A stretch of DNA of 47,853 nucleotides from Planctomycetota bacterium (GTDB taxonomy: Bacteria > Planctomycetota > UBA1135 > JAKEFM01): the NCBI GenBank assembly GCA_022616055.1, contig JAKEFM010000070.1, positions 1 through 47,853 of the forward strand, written 5' to 3'. Position 1 is the first letter of the stretch. Each line of letters begins with the position of its first letter. The notes beneath the pieces are model-generated. The model ran no database searches, was not told the DNA's origin, and was given only the letters and a program-made list of their open reading frames with translations. Both the position numbers and the translations under genes were made by a program. This document shows, piece after piece, positions 17,381-26,369 of this stretch.

Positions 17381-18720
17381 CAGAAGGTGGTCGAGCTCGT
17401 GAACGCGAAGTCCTCGACGGAGAGGGCCGGGACGACGAAGTCCCCGCCGAAGAAGGCCTGGGCGAGCTCGCGGCGGCCGCCGATCGCGACGACCCGGCCG
17501 AGGGCCTGGACGAGGCTCTCCGTGAAGCGGAGGTTGCGGATCGGGTAGGCGAGCGCTCCGTCCCGGACGCAGAAGGTCCCGCTCCGCGTCATCCCCGTCA
17601 CCGTGAGCGTCCGGGGGTCGATCAGGTTCGCGTAGTGGATGCGCGAGACGAGGACCGCCTCCTTCGAGGCGCGGACCATCTCCTCGACCGTCTTGTCCCC
17701 GGAGCCGAGGACGAGGTGGGTGGGGAGCGGCCCCGCCTCGTTCGGCTGCGGGAGGGAGTGGCCCGTCGAGGTCGTGCCGTGGCGCGCCGCGCTCGCCCGG
17801 TCGTGGACGACCCCCCGCGCGATCCCCCCCTCGACGAGGGAGACGCGGCGGGCCGGCATTCCCTCGCCGTCGAACGGGGCCCCGATGTGGAGGGGATGGA
17901 AGAGGTCGTCCTCGATGGTGATCCGGGGGTCGAGGACGCGCTCCCCGAACCGCCCGACGAGGAAGGAGGCGCCCTCCTCGACCGACCGCGCCCCGAAGGC
18001 CTGGGTCGCGGCGAAGAAGAGGAGGTTCGCGACCGCCGGAGGCTCGAGGACGACGCGGATGCGGCGGGGCGGGAGGTCGCGCGGGACGCGCCCGAGCGCC
18101 CCCTTCTCGGCCGCGCGCGCGGCGACGGCGCGGGGGTCGAGCCGGGCGACGTCGTGGTGGGTCACCTCGCACCACCCCTCGGAGTCCTCCGAGAGCGCCG
18201 TCACGGCGAAGGAGGCGCGCGTGGAGGCGTGGTGGGCGGCGCACCCCCGGGAGTTGACGATCGTCGAGGAGACCGCCTCCGTCAGGAAGCGCCCGCTCGC
18301 CCGCAGGTTCCGCTCCCGCGCGACCTCCGCGGCCGTCGCGATCGCCGCCGCCTTCGCCGGGAAGGAGTGGGCCGCGGTGTCCTCCGCGAAGTCGTTCTTC
18401 GGAACGTAGGTGGCCGCGCCGGGGAGGGGGAGGAGATCCGGATCGGGCGGGCGCGCGCGGGCGGAGGCGAGCGCGCGCTGCGCCGCGGCCCGGACCGCCC
18501 CTTCCTCGGTGGAGCCCGCGCTCGCCTTCCCCTCCCTCCCCTCGGTCCGCACCCGGATCGCGAGGTCGAACTCCTCGACGCTCCCGTCCTGGGTCGGGAG
18601 CCCGTCCGCGAAGCGGACGTACTCGGTGCGGCGGGAGACGAGGAGGACCTCCGTCTCGTCGGCCTTCGCGGCCTCGAGCGCGCGATGGGCGAGCAGGGAG
18701 GCCTCGGCCTTCTCGAGCAT
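17380..18720 (-). CDS. pmbA: TldE/PmbA-family protease partner subunit
   Basis: 446 residues. It has the overall family pattern but no HExxxH motif, as expected for the non-metal subunit. Conserved stretches include DDLFHPLHIGAPFDGEGMP, RGVVHDRASAARHGTTSTGHS, RIHYANLIDPRTLTVTGMT and the end FTESLVQALGRV. It works with TldD in the cytosol. Its stop overlaps the tldD start as ATGA. It starts about 40 bases after the histidine phosphatase stop, so it probably belongs to the run that begins at leuS. Confidence 0.88.
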   Translation of the reverse strand: MLEKAEASLLAHRALEAAKADETEVLLVSRRTEYVRFADGLPTQDGSVEEFDLAIRVRTEGREGKASAGSTEEGAVRAAAQRALASARARPPDPDLLPLPGAATYVPKNDFAEDTAAHSFPAKAAAIATAAEVARERNLRASGRFLTEAVSSTIVNSRGCAAHHASTRASFAVTALSEDSEGWCEVTHHDVARLDPRAVAARAAEKGALGRVPRDLPPRRIRVVLEPPAVANLLFFAATQAFGARSVEEGASFLVGRFGERVLDPRITIEDDLFHPLHIGAPFDGEGMPARRVSLVEGGIARGVVHDRASAARHGTTSTGHSLPQPNEAGPLPTHLVLGSGDKTVEEMVRASKEAVLVSRIHYANLIDPRTLTVTGMTRSGTFCVRDGALAYPIRNLRFTESLVQALGRVVAIGGRRELAQAFFGGDFVVPALSVEDFAFTSSTTF

Positions 18721-18760
18721 GGTCCCGGGCGGGGCGGGGCGCGGATGATATCCGGCGCGG

Positions 18761-19357
18761 TCAGCGCGCCGAGCGCTCCCCGATGCGCCAGGACCCGTCC
18801 TCCTCGCGGAGGGTGAGCCACCCGCCGAGGTCGAGGAGGAGGTCGCGCCGGTCCCAGGCCTCCGGCCCGAGCGTCCGGGAGAGGATCGCGCGCAGGCTCC
18901 CGCGGTGGGCGACGACGAGGACGCTCCCCCGGATGGAGCCGGCCGACTCGAGTCCGTCGTACGCCGCGACGACCCGTCGCCGGAACTCCTCGAACTCCTC
19001 CCCGCCGGGATACCCCTGCGCGCGCTTCTCGACGCGCCAGACCCGGAAGAACTTCGGCTCGCGCGCGGCGATCTCGGGCTCCGTCAGCCCCTCCAGCCGG
19101 CCGAAGTCGATCTCGCGGAACCCCTCGACGACCTGCGGGGCGAGGCCGCGGCGCTCGAGGAGGATCCGCGCCGACTCCCGGGCCCGGGAGAGGGGCGAGG
19201 TGAACGCGACGTCAAAGGACAGGGAGGCGAGCTCCTCCCGTGTGCGACGGAGCTGGTCCCTCCCCTCCTCCGCGAGGGGGCTGTCCGTCCGGCCGAGGAA
19301 CCGGACGCTCGAGCGTCCCTCCGTCTCCCCGTGGCGGACGAGGACGAGGCGGCGCAT
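18761..19357 (-). CDS. Histidine phosphatase family protein (phosphoglycerate mutase-like)
   Basis: 198 residues. The catalytic RHG motif is at residues 8-10 (LVRHGETEG; His9 is the phospho-acceptor). The partner arginine and acid lie in TSPLSRARESA and FREIDFGRLEGL. The second His is in VVAHRGSLRAIL. Size and motifs fit the cobalamin/ribazole phosphatase and cofactor-independent phosphatase branch rather than glycolytic mutase. The substrate is unknown, and no cobalamin gene is nearby. It begins only 3 bases after the leuS stop, so it is probably co-transcribed with it. Confidence 0.87.
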   Translation of the reverse strand: MRRLVLVRHGETEGRSSVRFLGRTDSPLAEEGRDQLRRTREELASLSFDVAFTSPLSRARESARILLERRGLAPQVVEGFREIDFGRLEGLTEPEIAAREPKFFRVWRVEKRAQGYPGGEEFEEFRRRVVAAYDGLESAGSIRGSVLVVAHRGSLRAILSRTLGPEAWDRRDLLLDLGGWLTLREEDGSWRIGERSAR

Positions 19358-19360
19358 CCC

Positions 19361-21967
19361 CTACCGGAGGACGAAGTTCACGAGCCGGCCGGGGACGACG
19401 ACCGTCTTCGCGATCGGCCGGCCGGCGGTCCACTCGCGGACGCGCTCGTCGGCGAGGGCCCGCGAGCGGATCTCCTCCTCCGCCGCGTCGGAGGGGACGA
19501 CGAGGCGGGAGCGGACCTTCCCGTTCACCTGGAGGGCGATCTCGACCTCGCGCGACTTCGCGAGCGCGGGGTCGTAGGCCGGCCAGGCGCGGCGGAAGAC
19601 GCTCCCCTTCTCCCCCATCGAGGACCAAAGCTCCTCGGCGAGGTGCGGGGCGAAGGGGGCGAGCATCCGGACGGCCAGGAGCGCCGCCTCCCGGAGCGCC
19701 GCGCGGTCGGCCGGGGCCTCGGCGGCCGGCGCCGCCTTCCCGATCCGGTCCGCGAGGGTGTGGAGCGTCGCGATCGCCGTGTTGAAGTGGAAGTCCCCCT
19801 CGAACGCCTCGCTGACCGACCGCAGCGCGGAGTGGGCCGCGCGGCGCAGATCGTCGAACGCCCCCTTCGCCCCCTTCGGGTCCCCTCCCGCCGGGACCGG
19901 GGCGAGGGAGCGGACGAGGTCGTGGAAGCGGGCGAGGAAGCGGTACTGGCCGACGACCGACGCGTCGTCCCACTCCGCCTCCTTCTCGGGGGGCCCGACG
20001 AAGAGCGTGTAGAGCCGCACGGCGTCCGCCCCGAATCGCTCGATCAGCGGCTCCGGGGGGACCGTGTTCCCCTTCGACTTCGACATCTTGTGGAGGGAGA
20101 CGCGGAGTTCCGGGGGGGCCTCGAACCGCTCGTGCCGCGGCTCGGGACAGGTCCGCGTCCCTCCGGCGACGCGCGCCTCGAGGGAGGGGCCCGCAGGGAG
20201 CCAGCCGTGCTCGGGGCACTGGTAGGCGACCTTCGTGATCAGCCCCTGCGTGAAGAGGGCGCCGAAGGGCTCGTCGAACCCGACGTGCCCCAGGTCGTGG
20301 AGGACCTTCGTGAAGAAGCGCGCGTAGAGGAGGTGGAGGATCGCGTGCTCGACGCCGCCGATGTACTGGTCGACCGGCAGCCAGGCGTCGAGGAGGGCGC
20401 GGTCGAAGGGGCGCGCGGTGTCGCGGGGGGAGAGGTAGCGCAGGAAGTACCAGGAGGAGTCGACGAACGTGTCCATCGTGTCCGTCTCGCGCCGCGCCTT
20501 CCCGCCGCACTTCGGACAGGAGGTCTCCACGAACTCGGGCGAGCGCGCGAGCGGGCTCTCCCCCGTCGGCCGGAACTCGACGTCGGGCGGGAGGAGGATC
20601 GGGAGCGACTCCTCGGGGACGGGGACGATCCCGCACGCCGCGCAGGTGACGATCGGGATCGGCGCGCCCCAGTAGCGCTGGCGCGAGATCAGCCAGTCGC
20701 GCAGGCGGAAGGTCACTCTCCGGCGCCCGACCCCCTCCTTCTCGACGGCGTCGGCGATCCTCTCCCACCCCTCCGAGTTCGGGAGGCCGTCGAAGGGGCC
20801 GGAGTTCACCTGGCGCCCCTCCCCGACGTGGGCCTGCGCGAGACCGCCCGGGGGGATCCCGTCGGGGGGCTCGATGACGACCCGGACCGGGAGGGCGTGC
20901 GCCTTCGCGAACGCGAAGTCCCGCTCGTCGTGGGCCGGCACCCCCATCACGGCCCCCGTGCCGTACTCCGGGAGGACGTAGTTCACGACCCAGAGCGGGA
21001 CGAGCTCGCCCGAGAGCGGGACCCGCACCTTGACCCCCGTGTCGATCCCCTCCTTCGGCGAATCGGCCGACGTCCGCTCGACGAAGTTCTGGCGCCGCGC
21101 CTTCCCCGCGAACGCCCGGATCGCGCCCGCGCGGGGGTTGCCGGCGCAGACGCGCTCGAGGATCGGGTGCTCGGGGGCCATCGCGACGAAGGTGACCCCG
21201 AAGACCGTGTCGGGGCGGGTCGTGAAGCAGCGCACGACCTCCTCCCCCGGGGAGATCCGGAAGTCGAGCTCGACCCCCTCGCTCCTCCCGATCCAGTTGC
21301 GCTGCATGGCGAGGACGCGCTCGGGCCAGCGGTCGAGAAGGCGGAGGTCGTCGAGGAGGCGCTGGGCGTAGGCGGTGATCCGGAAGAACCACTGCTCGAG
21401 GTCGCGCGGCTCGACCATCGTCCCGCACCGCTCGCACGCCCCGTCGAGGACCTGCTCGTTCGCGAGCACGGTCGCGCAGGACGGGCACCAGTTGACCGGC
21501 GCGCGCTTGCGGTAGGCGAGCCCGGCCCGGTAGAGCTGCAGGAACATCCACTGCGTCCAGCGGTAGTAGCCGGGATGGCAGGAGGCGATCTCGCGGCTCC
21601 AGTCGTAGCCGCACCCCCAGCGCTGGAGCTGCTCCTTCATCCGCGCGATGTTCGCGAGGGTCGAGAGGCGCGGGTGCTTCCCTCCCTGGATCGCCGCGTT
21701 CTCCGCGGGGAGGCCGAAGGCGTCCCACCCCATCGGCGAGAGGACCCGATCCCCCCGCATCAGGCGGTAGCGGACGAGGGCGTCGCCGAGGATGTAGTTG
21801 CGGCCGTGCCCGACGTGGAGGTGCCCCGAGGGATAGGGGAACATCATCAGGGCGTAGAACTTGCGCCCCGGCCCCTCGAGGCGGGCGCGGAACAGGTCCT
21901 CCCTCTCCCAGAGGGCCCGGGCGCGCGTCTCGATCTCGGCGAAGGGATAGAGAGGGCGGGCGGCCAT
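19361..21967 (-). CDS. leuS: Leucyl-tRNA synthetase
   Basis: 868 residues, normal for bacterial LeuRS. Charges tRNA-Leu with leucine in the cytosol. Class I signatures are present: [14 protein letters not shown] (the HIGH motif reads HVGH) and KMSKSKGN. The zinc module CPSC...CERC lies near residue 160. The editing domain is intact, with TTRPDTVFG and [11 protein letters not shown], so mischarged isoleucine or norvaline should be cleared. A second CAAC...CPKC module lies in the insert. The pre-start stretch is pyrimidine-rich and lacks a clear ribosome site. It heads a minus-strand run of five genes and diverges from the tRNA-Ala and lysS side. Confidence 0.97.
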   Translation of the reverse strand: MAARPLYPFAEIETRARALWEREDLFRARLEGPGRKFYALMMFPYPSGHLHVGHGRNYILGDALVRYRLMRGDRVLSPMGWDAFGLPAENAAIQGGKHPRLSTLANIARMKEQLQRWGCGYDWSREIASCHPGYYRWTQWMFLQLYRAGLAYRKRAPVNWCPSCATVLANEQVLDGACERCGTMVEPRDLEQWFFRITAYAQRLLDDLRLLDRWPERVLAMQRNWIGRSEGVELDFRISPGEEVVRCFTTRPDTVFGVTFVAMAPEHPILERVCAGNPRAGAIRAFAGKARRQNFVERTSADSPKEGIDTGVKVRVPLSGELVPLWVVNYVLPEYGTGAVMGVPAHDERDFAFAKAHALPVRVVIEPPDGIPPGGLAQAHVGEGRQVNSGPFDGLPNSEGWERIADAVEKEGVGRRRVTFRLRDWLISRQRYWGAPIPIVTCAACGIVPVPEESLPILLPPDVEFRPTGESPLARSPEFVETSCPKCGGKARRETDTMDTFVDSSWYFLRYLSPRDTARPFDRALLDAWLPVDQYIGGVEHAILHLLYARFFTKVLHDLGHVGFDEPFGALFTQGLITKVAYQCPEHGWLPAGPSLEARVAGGTRTCPEPRHERFEAPPELRVSLHKMSKSKGNTVPPEPLIERFGADAVRLYTLFVGPPEKEAEWDDASVVGQYRFLARFHDLVRSLAPVPAGGDPKGAKGAFDDLRRAAHSALRSVSEAFEGDFHFNTAIATLHTLADRIGKAAPAAEAPADRAALREAALLAVRMLAPFAPHLAEELWSSMGEKGSVFRRAWPAYDPALAKSREVEIALQVNGKVRSRLVVPSDAAEEEIRSRALADERVREWTAGRPIAKTVVVPGRLVNFVLR

Positions 21968-22018
21968 GGAAGGGAGGCGGAGGATAGCGGCGGCCGTCGG
22001 GAGGAGCGACCGCGGCGC

Positions 22019-22048
22019 TTGGATCCGCCGAGGCGGGAGCGCTAGAAT
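22019..22048 (+). promoter_or_regulatory. Candidate promoter for tRNA-Ala
   Basis: TTGGAT (22019-22024) and TAGAAT (22043-22048) are separated by 18 bases. The second matches the housekeeping -10 box in 5 of 6 positions; the first matches TTGACA in 3 of 6. Transcription would begin a few bases before the mature tRNA 5' end at 22061. Confidence 0.5.
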
Positions 22049-22060
22049 CCGCCCGACCGC

Positions 22061-22136
22061 GGGGGATTAGCTCAGCTGGAAGAGCGCTACAATGGCATTG
22101 TAGAGGTCAGGGGTTCGAGTCCCCTATCCTCCACCA
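22061..22136 (+). tRNA. tRNA-Ala (anticodon GGC)
   Basis: 76 bases with encoded CCA. The acceptor stem GGGGGAT/ATCCTCC has one G-U pair. The D-stem is GCTC/GAGC. The anticodon stem CTACA/TGTAG encloses the loop ATGGCAT with GGC at the anticodon, reading the GCC codon heavily used in this genome. The T-arm is AGGGG-TTCGAGT-CCCCT. A plausible promoter lies 12 bases upstream. It sits between leuS and lysS. Confidence 0.97.
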
Positions 22137-22292
22137 CGGTCTCCTCGCGCGGGTCCGACGGTCCCCCCTCCTCGCCGCGCCCCTCCCCCTCGGTACCTCT
22201 TAACCGCCGGCGCGCGCGCCGCCCGCTTCGCGGCGAAGGGCGCCCTCCAGTATCTTCCGGGGCCCCTCCGGCCGTCCGGGGGGCTCGACCTC

Positions 22293-23732
22293 GTGACGAG
22301 CGAACTCTTCGATCCCGACCGCCTGCGGACCCTCGAGAGGCTGAGGAGCGAGGGGGTCGACCCCTACCCGGCCCGCTCCCCCTCCCCCTCGCCGATCGCA
22401 TCGGCTCGCGACCTCGCCGAGAAGGGAGAGGCGGAGGCGACGGTCGCGGGGCGGATCCTCGCGCATCGCCCCTTCGGGAAGCTCGCGTTCCTCGTGCTCC
22501 AGGACCGGACGGGGAGGATCCAGGTCGCCGTCCGGAAGGGGGAGGTCGGCGAGCGTGCGTGGGCGGTCTACGGACGGCTCGACCTGGGCGACCTCCTCGC
22601 CGCGAAGGGGAAGGTCGGGCGGACGAAGACCGGGGAGGTGACCCTCTTCGCCACGGAGGTCGTCCTCCTCGCGAAGGCGCTCCTCCCCCCTCCCGAGAAG
22701 TGGCACGGCCTCGCCGACGTCGAGCTGCGCACGCGCCTGCGCTACGTCGACCTCTGGGCGAGCGAGGGGGTCCGGGAGGTCTTCGAGAAGCGCGCGCGCC
22801 TGGTCCGCGCGATCCGCGCCTTCCTCGACGGGCGCGGGTACGTCGAGGTCGAGACGCCGACGTTCCACCCGATCGCCGGGGGCGCGAGCGCGCGCCCCTT
22901 CACGACCCACCACAACACGCTCGACCTCGACCTCTACCTCCGCATCGCCCTCGAGCTCCCCCTGAAGAAGCTCCTCGTCGGCGGCCTCGAGCGCGTCTAC
23001 GAGATCGGCCGGGTCTTCCGCAACGAGGGGATCTCCCGCAAGCACAACCCCGAGTTCACGATGCTCGAGTCCTACGAGGCGTACGCGGACTACGAGGGGA
23101 TCGCGCGGCTCGTCGAGGAGATGTTCGCGGAGGCCGCGCGCGCGGTCTCCGGAACGACGGAGGTCCCGTTCCGGGGGAGGACCTACGCCTTCGCTCCCCC
23201 GTTCCGGCGCGCGCGCTACGCCGACCTCCTGCGGGAGCACGCCGGGGTCGACCTCTTCGACGAGGGGGCGCTGCGGGCGAGGGCGCGGACCGCGGGCCTC
23301 CCGGAGGCGGGACGCCCCGCGGCGGTCGTCGCGAACGACCTCTTCGAGGCCCTCGTCGAGGAGCGGCTCGAGGGGCCCGTGTTCGTCCTCGACTACCCCG
23401 CGGAGATCTGCCCCCTCGCCAAGCGCAAGCCCGCCGACCCCCGTTTCGCGGAGCGCTTCGAGCTCTTCGTCGCCGGGATGGAGCTCGCCAACGCCTTCAC
23501 GGAGCTGAACGACCCCGTCCTGCAGGAGGAGATCCTCCGGGGCCAGGTCGCCTCGCGGGACGAGGAGGCGCCGCGGGCGGTCGACACCGACTTCCTGCGG
23601 GCCCTCGCCTACGGGATGCCCCCCGCCGGGGGGCTCGGCGTCGGGATCGACCGGCTCGCGATGCTCCTCGCCGACGCGCCGACGATCCGCGACGTGATCC
23701 TCTTCCCCCTCATGCGGCCGGAGCGGGGATGA
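22293..23732 (+). CDS. lysS: Lysyl-tRNA synthetase, class II
   Basis: 479 residues from the GTG at 22293. An OB-fold anticodon-binding domain (about residues 45-130; VAGRILAHRPFGKLAFLVLQD) precedes the class II catalytic core. Motif 2 is FRNEGISRKHNPEFTMLE and motif 3 is GLGVGIDRLAMLL. The lysine-specific EVETPTFHPIAGGASARPF and ELNDPVLQ are present. It charges tRNA-Lys in the cytosol. It is followed after 3 bases by a LolC/E-type permease, so protein synthesis and lipoprotein sorting genes seem to share a transcript. Confidence 0.97.
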   Translation: MTSELFDPDRLRTLERLRSEGVDPYPARSPSPSPIASARDLAEKGEAEATVAGRILAHRPFGKLAFLVLQDRTGRIQVAVRKGEVGERAWAVYGRLDLGDLLAAKGKVGRTKTGEVTLFATEVVLLAKALLPPPEKWHGLADVELRTRLRYVDLWASEGVREVFEKRARLVRAIRAFLDGRGYVEVETPTFHPIAGGASARPFTTHHNTLDLDLYLRIALELPLKKLLVGGLERVYEIGRVFRNEGISRKHNPEFTMLESYEAYADYEGIARLVEEMFAEAARAVSGTTEVPFRGRTYAFAPPFRRARYADLLREHAGVDLFDEGALRARARTAGLPEAGRPAAVVANDLFEALVEERLEGPVFVLDYPAEICPLAKRKPADPRFAERFELFVAGMELANAFTELNDPVLQEEILRGQVASRDEEAPRAVDTDFLRALAYGMPPAGGLGVGIDRLAMLLADAPTIRDVILFPLMRPERG

Positions 23733-23735
23733 GCC

Positions 23736-25127
23736 GTGTACGCGGCGGCCCTGGCCCGGCGCTACCTCTTCGCCCGCTGGATCCACCTCGTCGGGATCCT
23801 CGGGATCGCCGTCGGGGTCCTCGCCCTCGTCGTCGTCCTGTCGGTGATGAACGGGTTCATCCAGGAGACGCGGCGCATGGCGCGGGGCTCTCTCGCCGAC
23901 ATCATCGTCACCCCCCGCCCGCGGGAGGGGGAGAGGATCGGCCCCTACGCCGACTACGAGAAGGTGCTCCGCTCGACGCCCGGGGTCGCCGGGTGCGCGC
24001 CGCGCTTCCTCCACGTCGCCCTCATCTCGGTCGGGCGGTCGACGAATTTCATGCGCACCTCGGCGGCCCTCGGCGCCCGCAACGCCGCCCAGCTGATCGG
24101 CCTCGACCCGGAGGCCGAGGCGGGCGTGACGAATCTCGCGGTCGCGCTGAGCAACCCCCCGCTCGACCGGACGCAGGGGGACTCCCGCGTCGCCGACCCC
24201 GCCCACCCCTTCGCGCCCCCCCTCGACGTCCTCTCCCCGGAGGACCGGGAGGCGCCCCCCCGCGCGGTCGTCGTCGGGGAGCAGCTCTACCGGAACCTCC
24301 GCCTGCACCGCGGGCAGACGATCGACCTCGCCACGGCGACCTGGACCGCCTCCGGCAACCGCGTGCGGCCGATCAATCGCCACTTCGCCGTCGCCGGGAC
24401 GTTCCGCACGGGGGAGTACGAGTACGACCTCTCGACGATCCTCCTCCCGCGGGAGGTCCTCGCCCGCGAGTTCCTCGAGGGGGAGGAGGACTTCTCCGAG
24501 ATCGTCGTGCGGCTGGAGGACCCCTCGCGCGGGGCGGAGGTCGTGCGGGAGATCGAGCGGCGCCTCGCGGCTGCGGAGCTCCCGGGGACCTTCGTCGAGG
24601 ACGGCCTGGGGGGGCGCAGCGAGTTCCTCTACGTCGAGACCTGGGAGGAGCGCAAGCGCATCCTCCTCGGCGCGATCGACAACGAGAAGCGGATCATGGC
24701 CGTGATCCTCTTCTTCATCGTGATCGTGGCCGCCTTCCTCCTCTTCGCCCTCCTCTCGACGACGGTCAAGGAGAAGACGCGGGACATCGGGATCCTGATG
24801 GCGCTCGGGGCCGCCCGGGGCGGGATCCTCGGCGTCTTCCTCGCCCTCGGTCTCACGATCACGCTCCTCGGGGAGGCGCTCGGCCTGGCGGGCGGGCTCG
24901 CCGTGGCCCTCAACCTCCCGGCCATCGAGCAGTGGCTGAAGCACCACCTCGGCCTCGAGATCTTCCGGGCCGACATCTACATCTTCGACCGGCTCCCCTG
25001 CGAGGTCGACGTGACCGGCGTCGTCCTGATCCTCGCCTTCACCCTGACGGCCGGCTTCCTCGCCTCGCTGATCCCGGCGTGGATCGCCTCCCGCAAGCAC
25101 CCCGTCGTCTCCCTGCGCTATGAGTGA
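23736..25127 (+). CDS. ABC transporter permease, LolC/LolE type
   Basis: 463 residues from a GTG start. One N-terminal transmembrane helix (HLVGILGIAVGVLALVVVLSVMNGF, about residues 17-41) is followed by a periplasmic domain of about 270 residues. Three C-terminal helices (VILFFIVIVAAFLLFALL; GGILGVFLALGLTITLLG; VVLILAFTLTAGFLASLIPAW) close the protein, and it ends RYE. MacB/LolE permeases have this layout and the VKEKTRDIGILMALGA loop. LolCDE releases outer-membrane lipoproteins from the inner membrane. Only one permease gene is present, so a homodimer (LolF-like) is likely. It overlaps the ATPase gene by 8 bases. Confidence 0.88.
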   Translation: MYAAALARRYLFARWIHLVGILGIAVGVLALVVVLSVMNGFIQETRRMARGSLADIIVTPRPREGERIGPYADYEKVLRSTPGVAGCAPRFLHVALISVGRSTNFMRTSAALGARNAAQLIGLDPEAEAGVTNLAVALSNPPLDRTQGDSRVADPAHPFAPPLDVLSPEDREAPPRAVVVGEQLYRNLRLHRGQTIDLATATWTASGNRVRPINRHFAVAGTFRTGEYEYDLSTILLPREVLAREFLEGEEDFSEIVVRLEDPSRGAEVVREIERRLAAAELPGTFVEDGLGGRSEFLYVETWEERKRILLGAIDNEKRIMAVILFFIVIVAAFLLFALLSTTVKEKTRDIGILMALGAARGGILGVFLALGLTITLLGEALGLAGGLAVALNLPAIEQWLKHHLGLEIFRADIYIFDRLPCEVDVTGVVLILAFTLTAGFLASLIPAWIASRKHPVVSLRYE

Positions 25128-25857
25128 GCCCCCGCTTCTCGAGGTCCGGGACCTCCGGAAGTCCTACCGCGTCGGGGGACGGGAGATCGAGGTCCTGCGC
25201 GGGATCGACCTCGCGCTCGCGCGGGGGGAGATGGCGGCCCTCCTCGGGGCCTCGGGCGCGGGCAAGTCGACGCTCCTCCACTGCCTGGGGCTCCTCGACG
25301 TCCCGAGCGCCGGCTCCGTGCGGCTGCGGGGGGTCGACGCCTCCTCCCTCTCCTTCGCGCAGCGCGCCCGGACCCGCAATCGCGAGATCGGCTTCGTCTT
25401 CCAGTTCTACCACCTCATCCCGGAGCTCGACGCCCTCGAGAACACCCTCCTCCCCCGCTGGATCGGCCCCGGGGCGGGACCGCGACGCTCCTCGTGGGAG
25501 GAGCGGGACCGGGCGGGGGCGCTCCTCGGCCGCCTCGGGCTCGGCGACCGCCTCCTGCACCGGCCCGCCCAGCTCTCGGGCGGGGAGCGCCAGCGCGTGG
25601 CGATCGCGCGGGCGCTCTTCGCGGAGCCGGAGATCGTGCTCTGCGACGAGCCGACCGGGAACCTCGACTCGAGGACCGGGAGCGAGATCGTCGATCTCCT
25701 CCTCGCGCTCAACCGCGAGAGCGGGAAGACCTTCGTGATCGCGACGCACAACCCGGAGCTCGCCCGCCGCTGTCCCCGGCGCGTGCGGATCGAGGACGGG
25801 AAGATTCTCGACGGGGCGCGGGTCGGAGGGGATCCTGGACCGGGCCATGCGGGCTGA
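25120..25857 (+). CDS. lolD: ABC transporter ATP-binding protein, LolD type
   Basis: 245 residues. Walker A GASGAGKST (residues 42-50), Q-loop FVFQFYHLIPELDALEN, signature LSGGERQRVAIARAL, Walker B IVLCDEPTGNLD and H-loop ATHNPELA are all intact. The FQFYHL(I/L)PELDALEN and GNLD signatures fit the LolD/MacB subfamily, which powers lipoprotein release with the adjacent permease at the inner membrane. The last codons overlap the next gene, which encodes a lipoprotein, by 11 bases. That neighbour could be a dedicated cargo or an accessory factor. Confidence 0.9.
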   Translation: MSEPPLLEVRDLRKSYRVGGREIEVLRGIDLALARGEMAALLGASGAGKSTLLHCLGLLDVPSAGSVRLRGVDASSLSFAQRARTRNREIGFVFQFYHLIPELDALENTLLPRWIGPGAGPRRSSWEERDRAGALLGRLGLGDRLLHRPAQLSGGERQRVAIARALFAEPEIVLCDEPTGNLDSRTGSEIVDLLLALNRESGKTFVIATHNPELARRCPRRVRIEDGKILDGARVGGDPGPGHAG

Positions 25858-26365
25858 AGCATTCCTCCTCGCGCTCGCCGCCGCGGGCTGCTCCGCGACG
25901 CGGAGCCTCGAGACCGGGGTCGCGGCCCCCGCCCGGCAGATCCGGGGGGACGCGCGCTCGACCTGGGAGATCCTCGCGGGGGGCCCGCGCTGGATCGCGC
26001 GCGACGTCGGGAGGGACTGGGCCGCCCTCCGGAGCACCTTCGCCCGCGCCGGCGAGGACCTCGGGAGGGACGCGAGGGAGACCCTCGGCCACGTCACGGG
26101 CTTCCCCGACTGGGTCGCCCGCGACAGCGCCCGGGATCTCCGCCGCCTCCGCTTCGGGCTCTCCGAGATGAGCGGGCGGTTCGAGGAGGACCTCGATCGC
26201 GGGGCGGCGATGGCGACGGGGGTTCCCCGCTGGCTCGCGACGGAGTGGGAGCAGGGGACCTCCGGGCTCGGCTGGCTCCTCGATCACGAGGCCGCCCGGG
26301 CCCGGCAGGACGCCCGGGGATTCCCGGGCGCGCTCGCCGACTTCTTCTGGACGGGGCTCTGGTAG
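25847..26365 (+). CDS. Predicted lipoprotein with three WxA-type internal repeats
   Basis: 172 residues. It opens with a short lipoprotein signal (MRAEAFLLALAAAGCSA) giving a lipidated Cys15. Three related segments follow: GGPRWIARDVGRDW, GFPDWVARDSARDL and GVPRWLATEWEQG, spaced by about 45-60 residues and separated by helical, charged stretches. The C-terminus is aromatic (FFWTGLW). I do not recognise the family. The overlap with the Lol-type ATPase gene links it to lipoprotein traffic. It may be an outer-membrane acceptor or partner, but that is speculation from position. Confidence 0.65.
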   Translation: MRAEAFLLALAAAGCSATRSLETGVAAPARQIRGDARSTWEILAGGPRWIARDVGRDWAALRSTFARAGEDLGRDARETLGHVTGFPDWVARDSARDLRRLRFGLSEMSGRFEEDLDRGAAMATGVPRWLATEWEQGTSGLGWLLDHEAARARQDARGFPGALADFFWTGLW

Positions 26366-26369
26366 CCCT

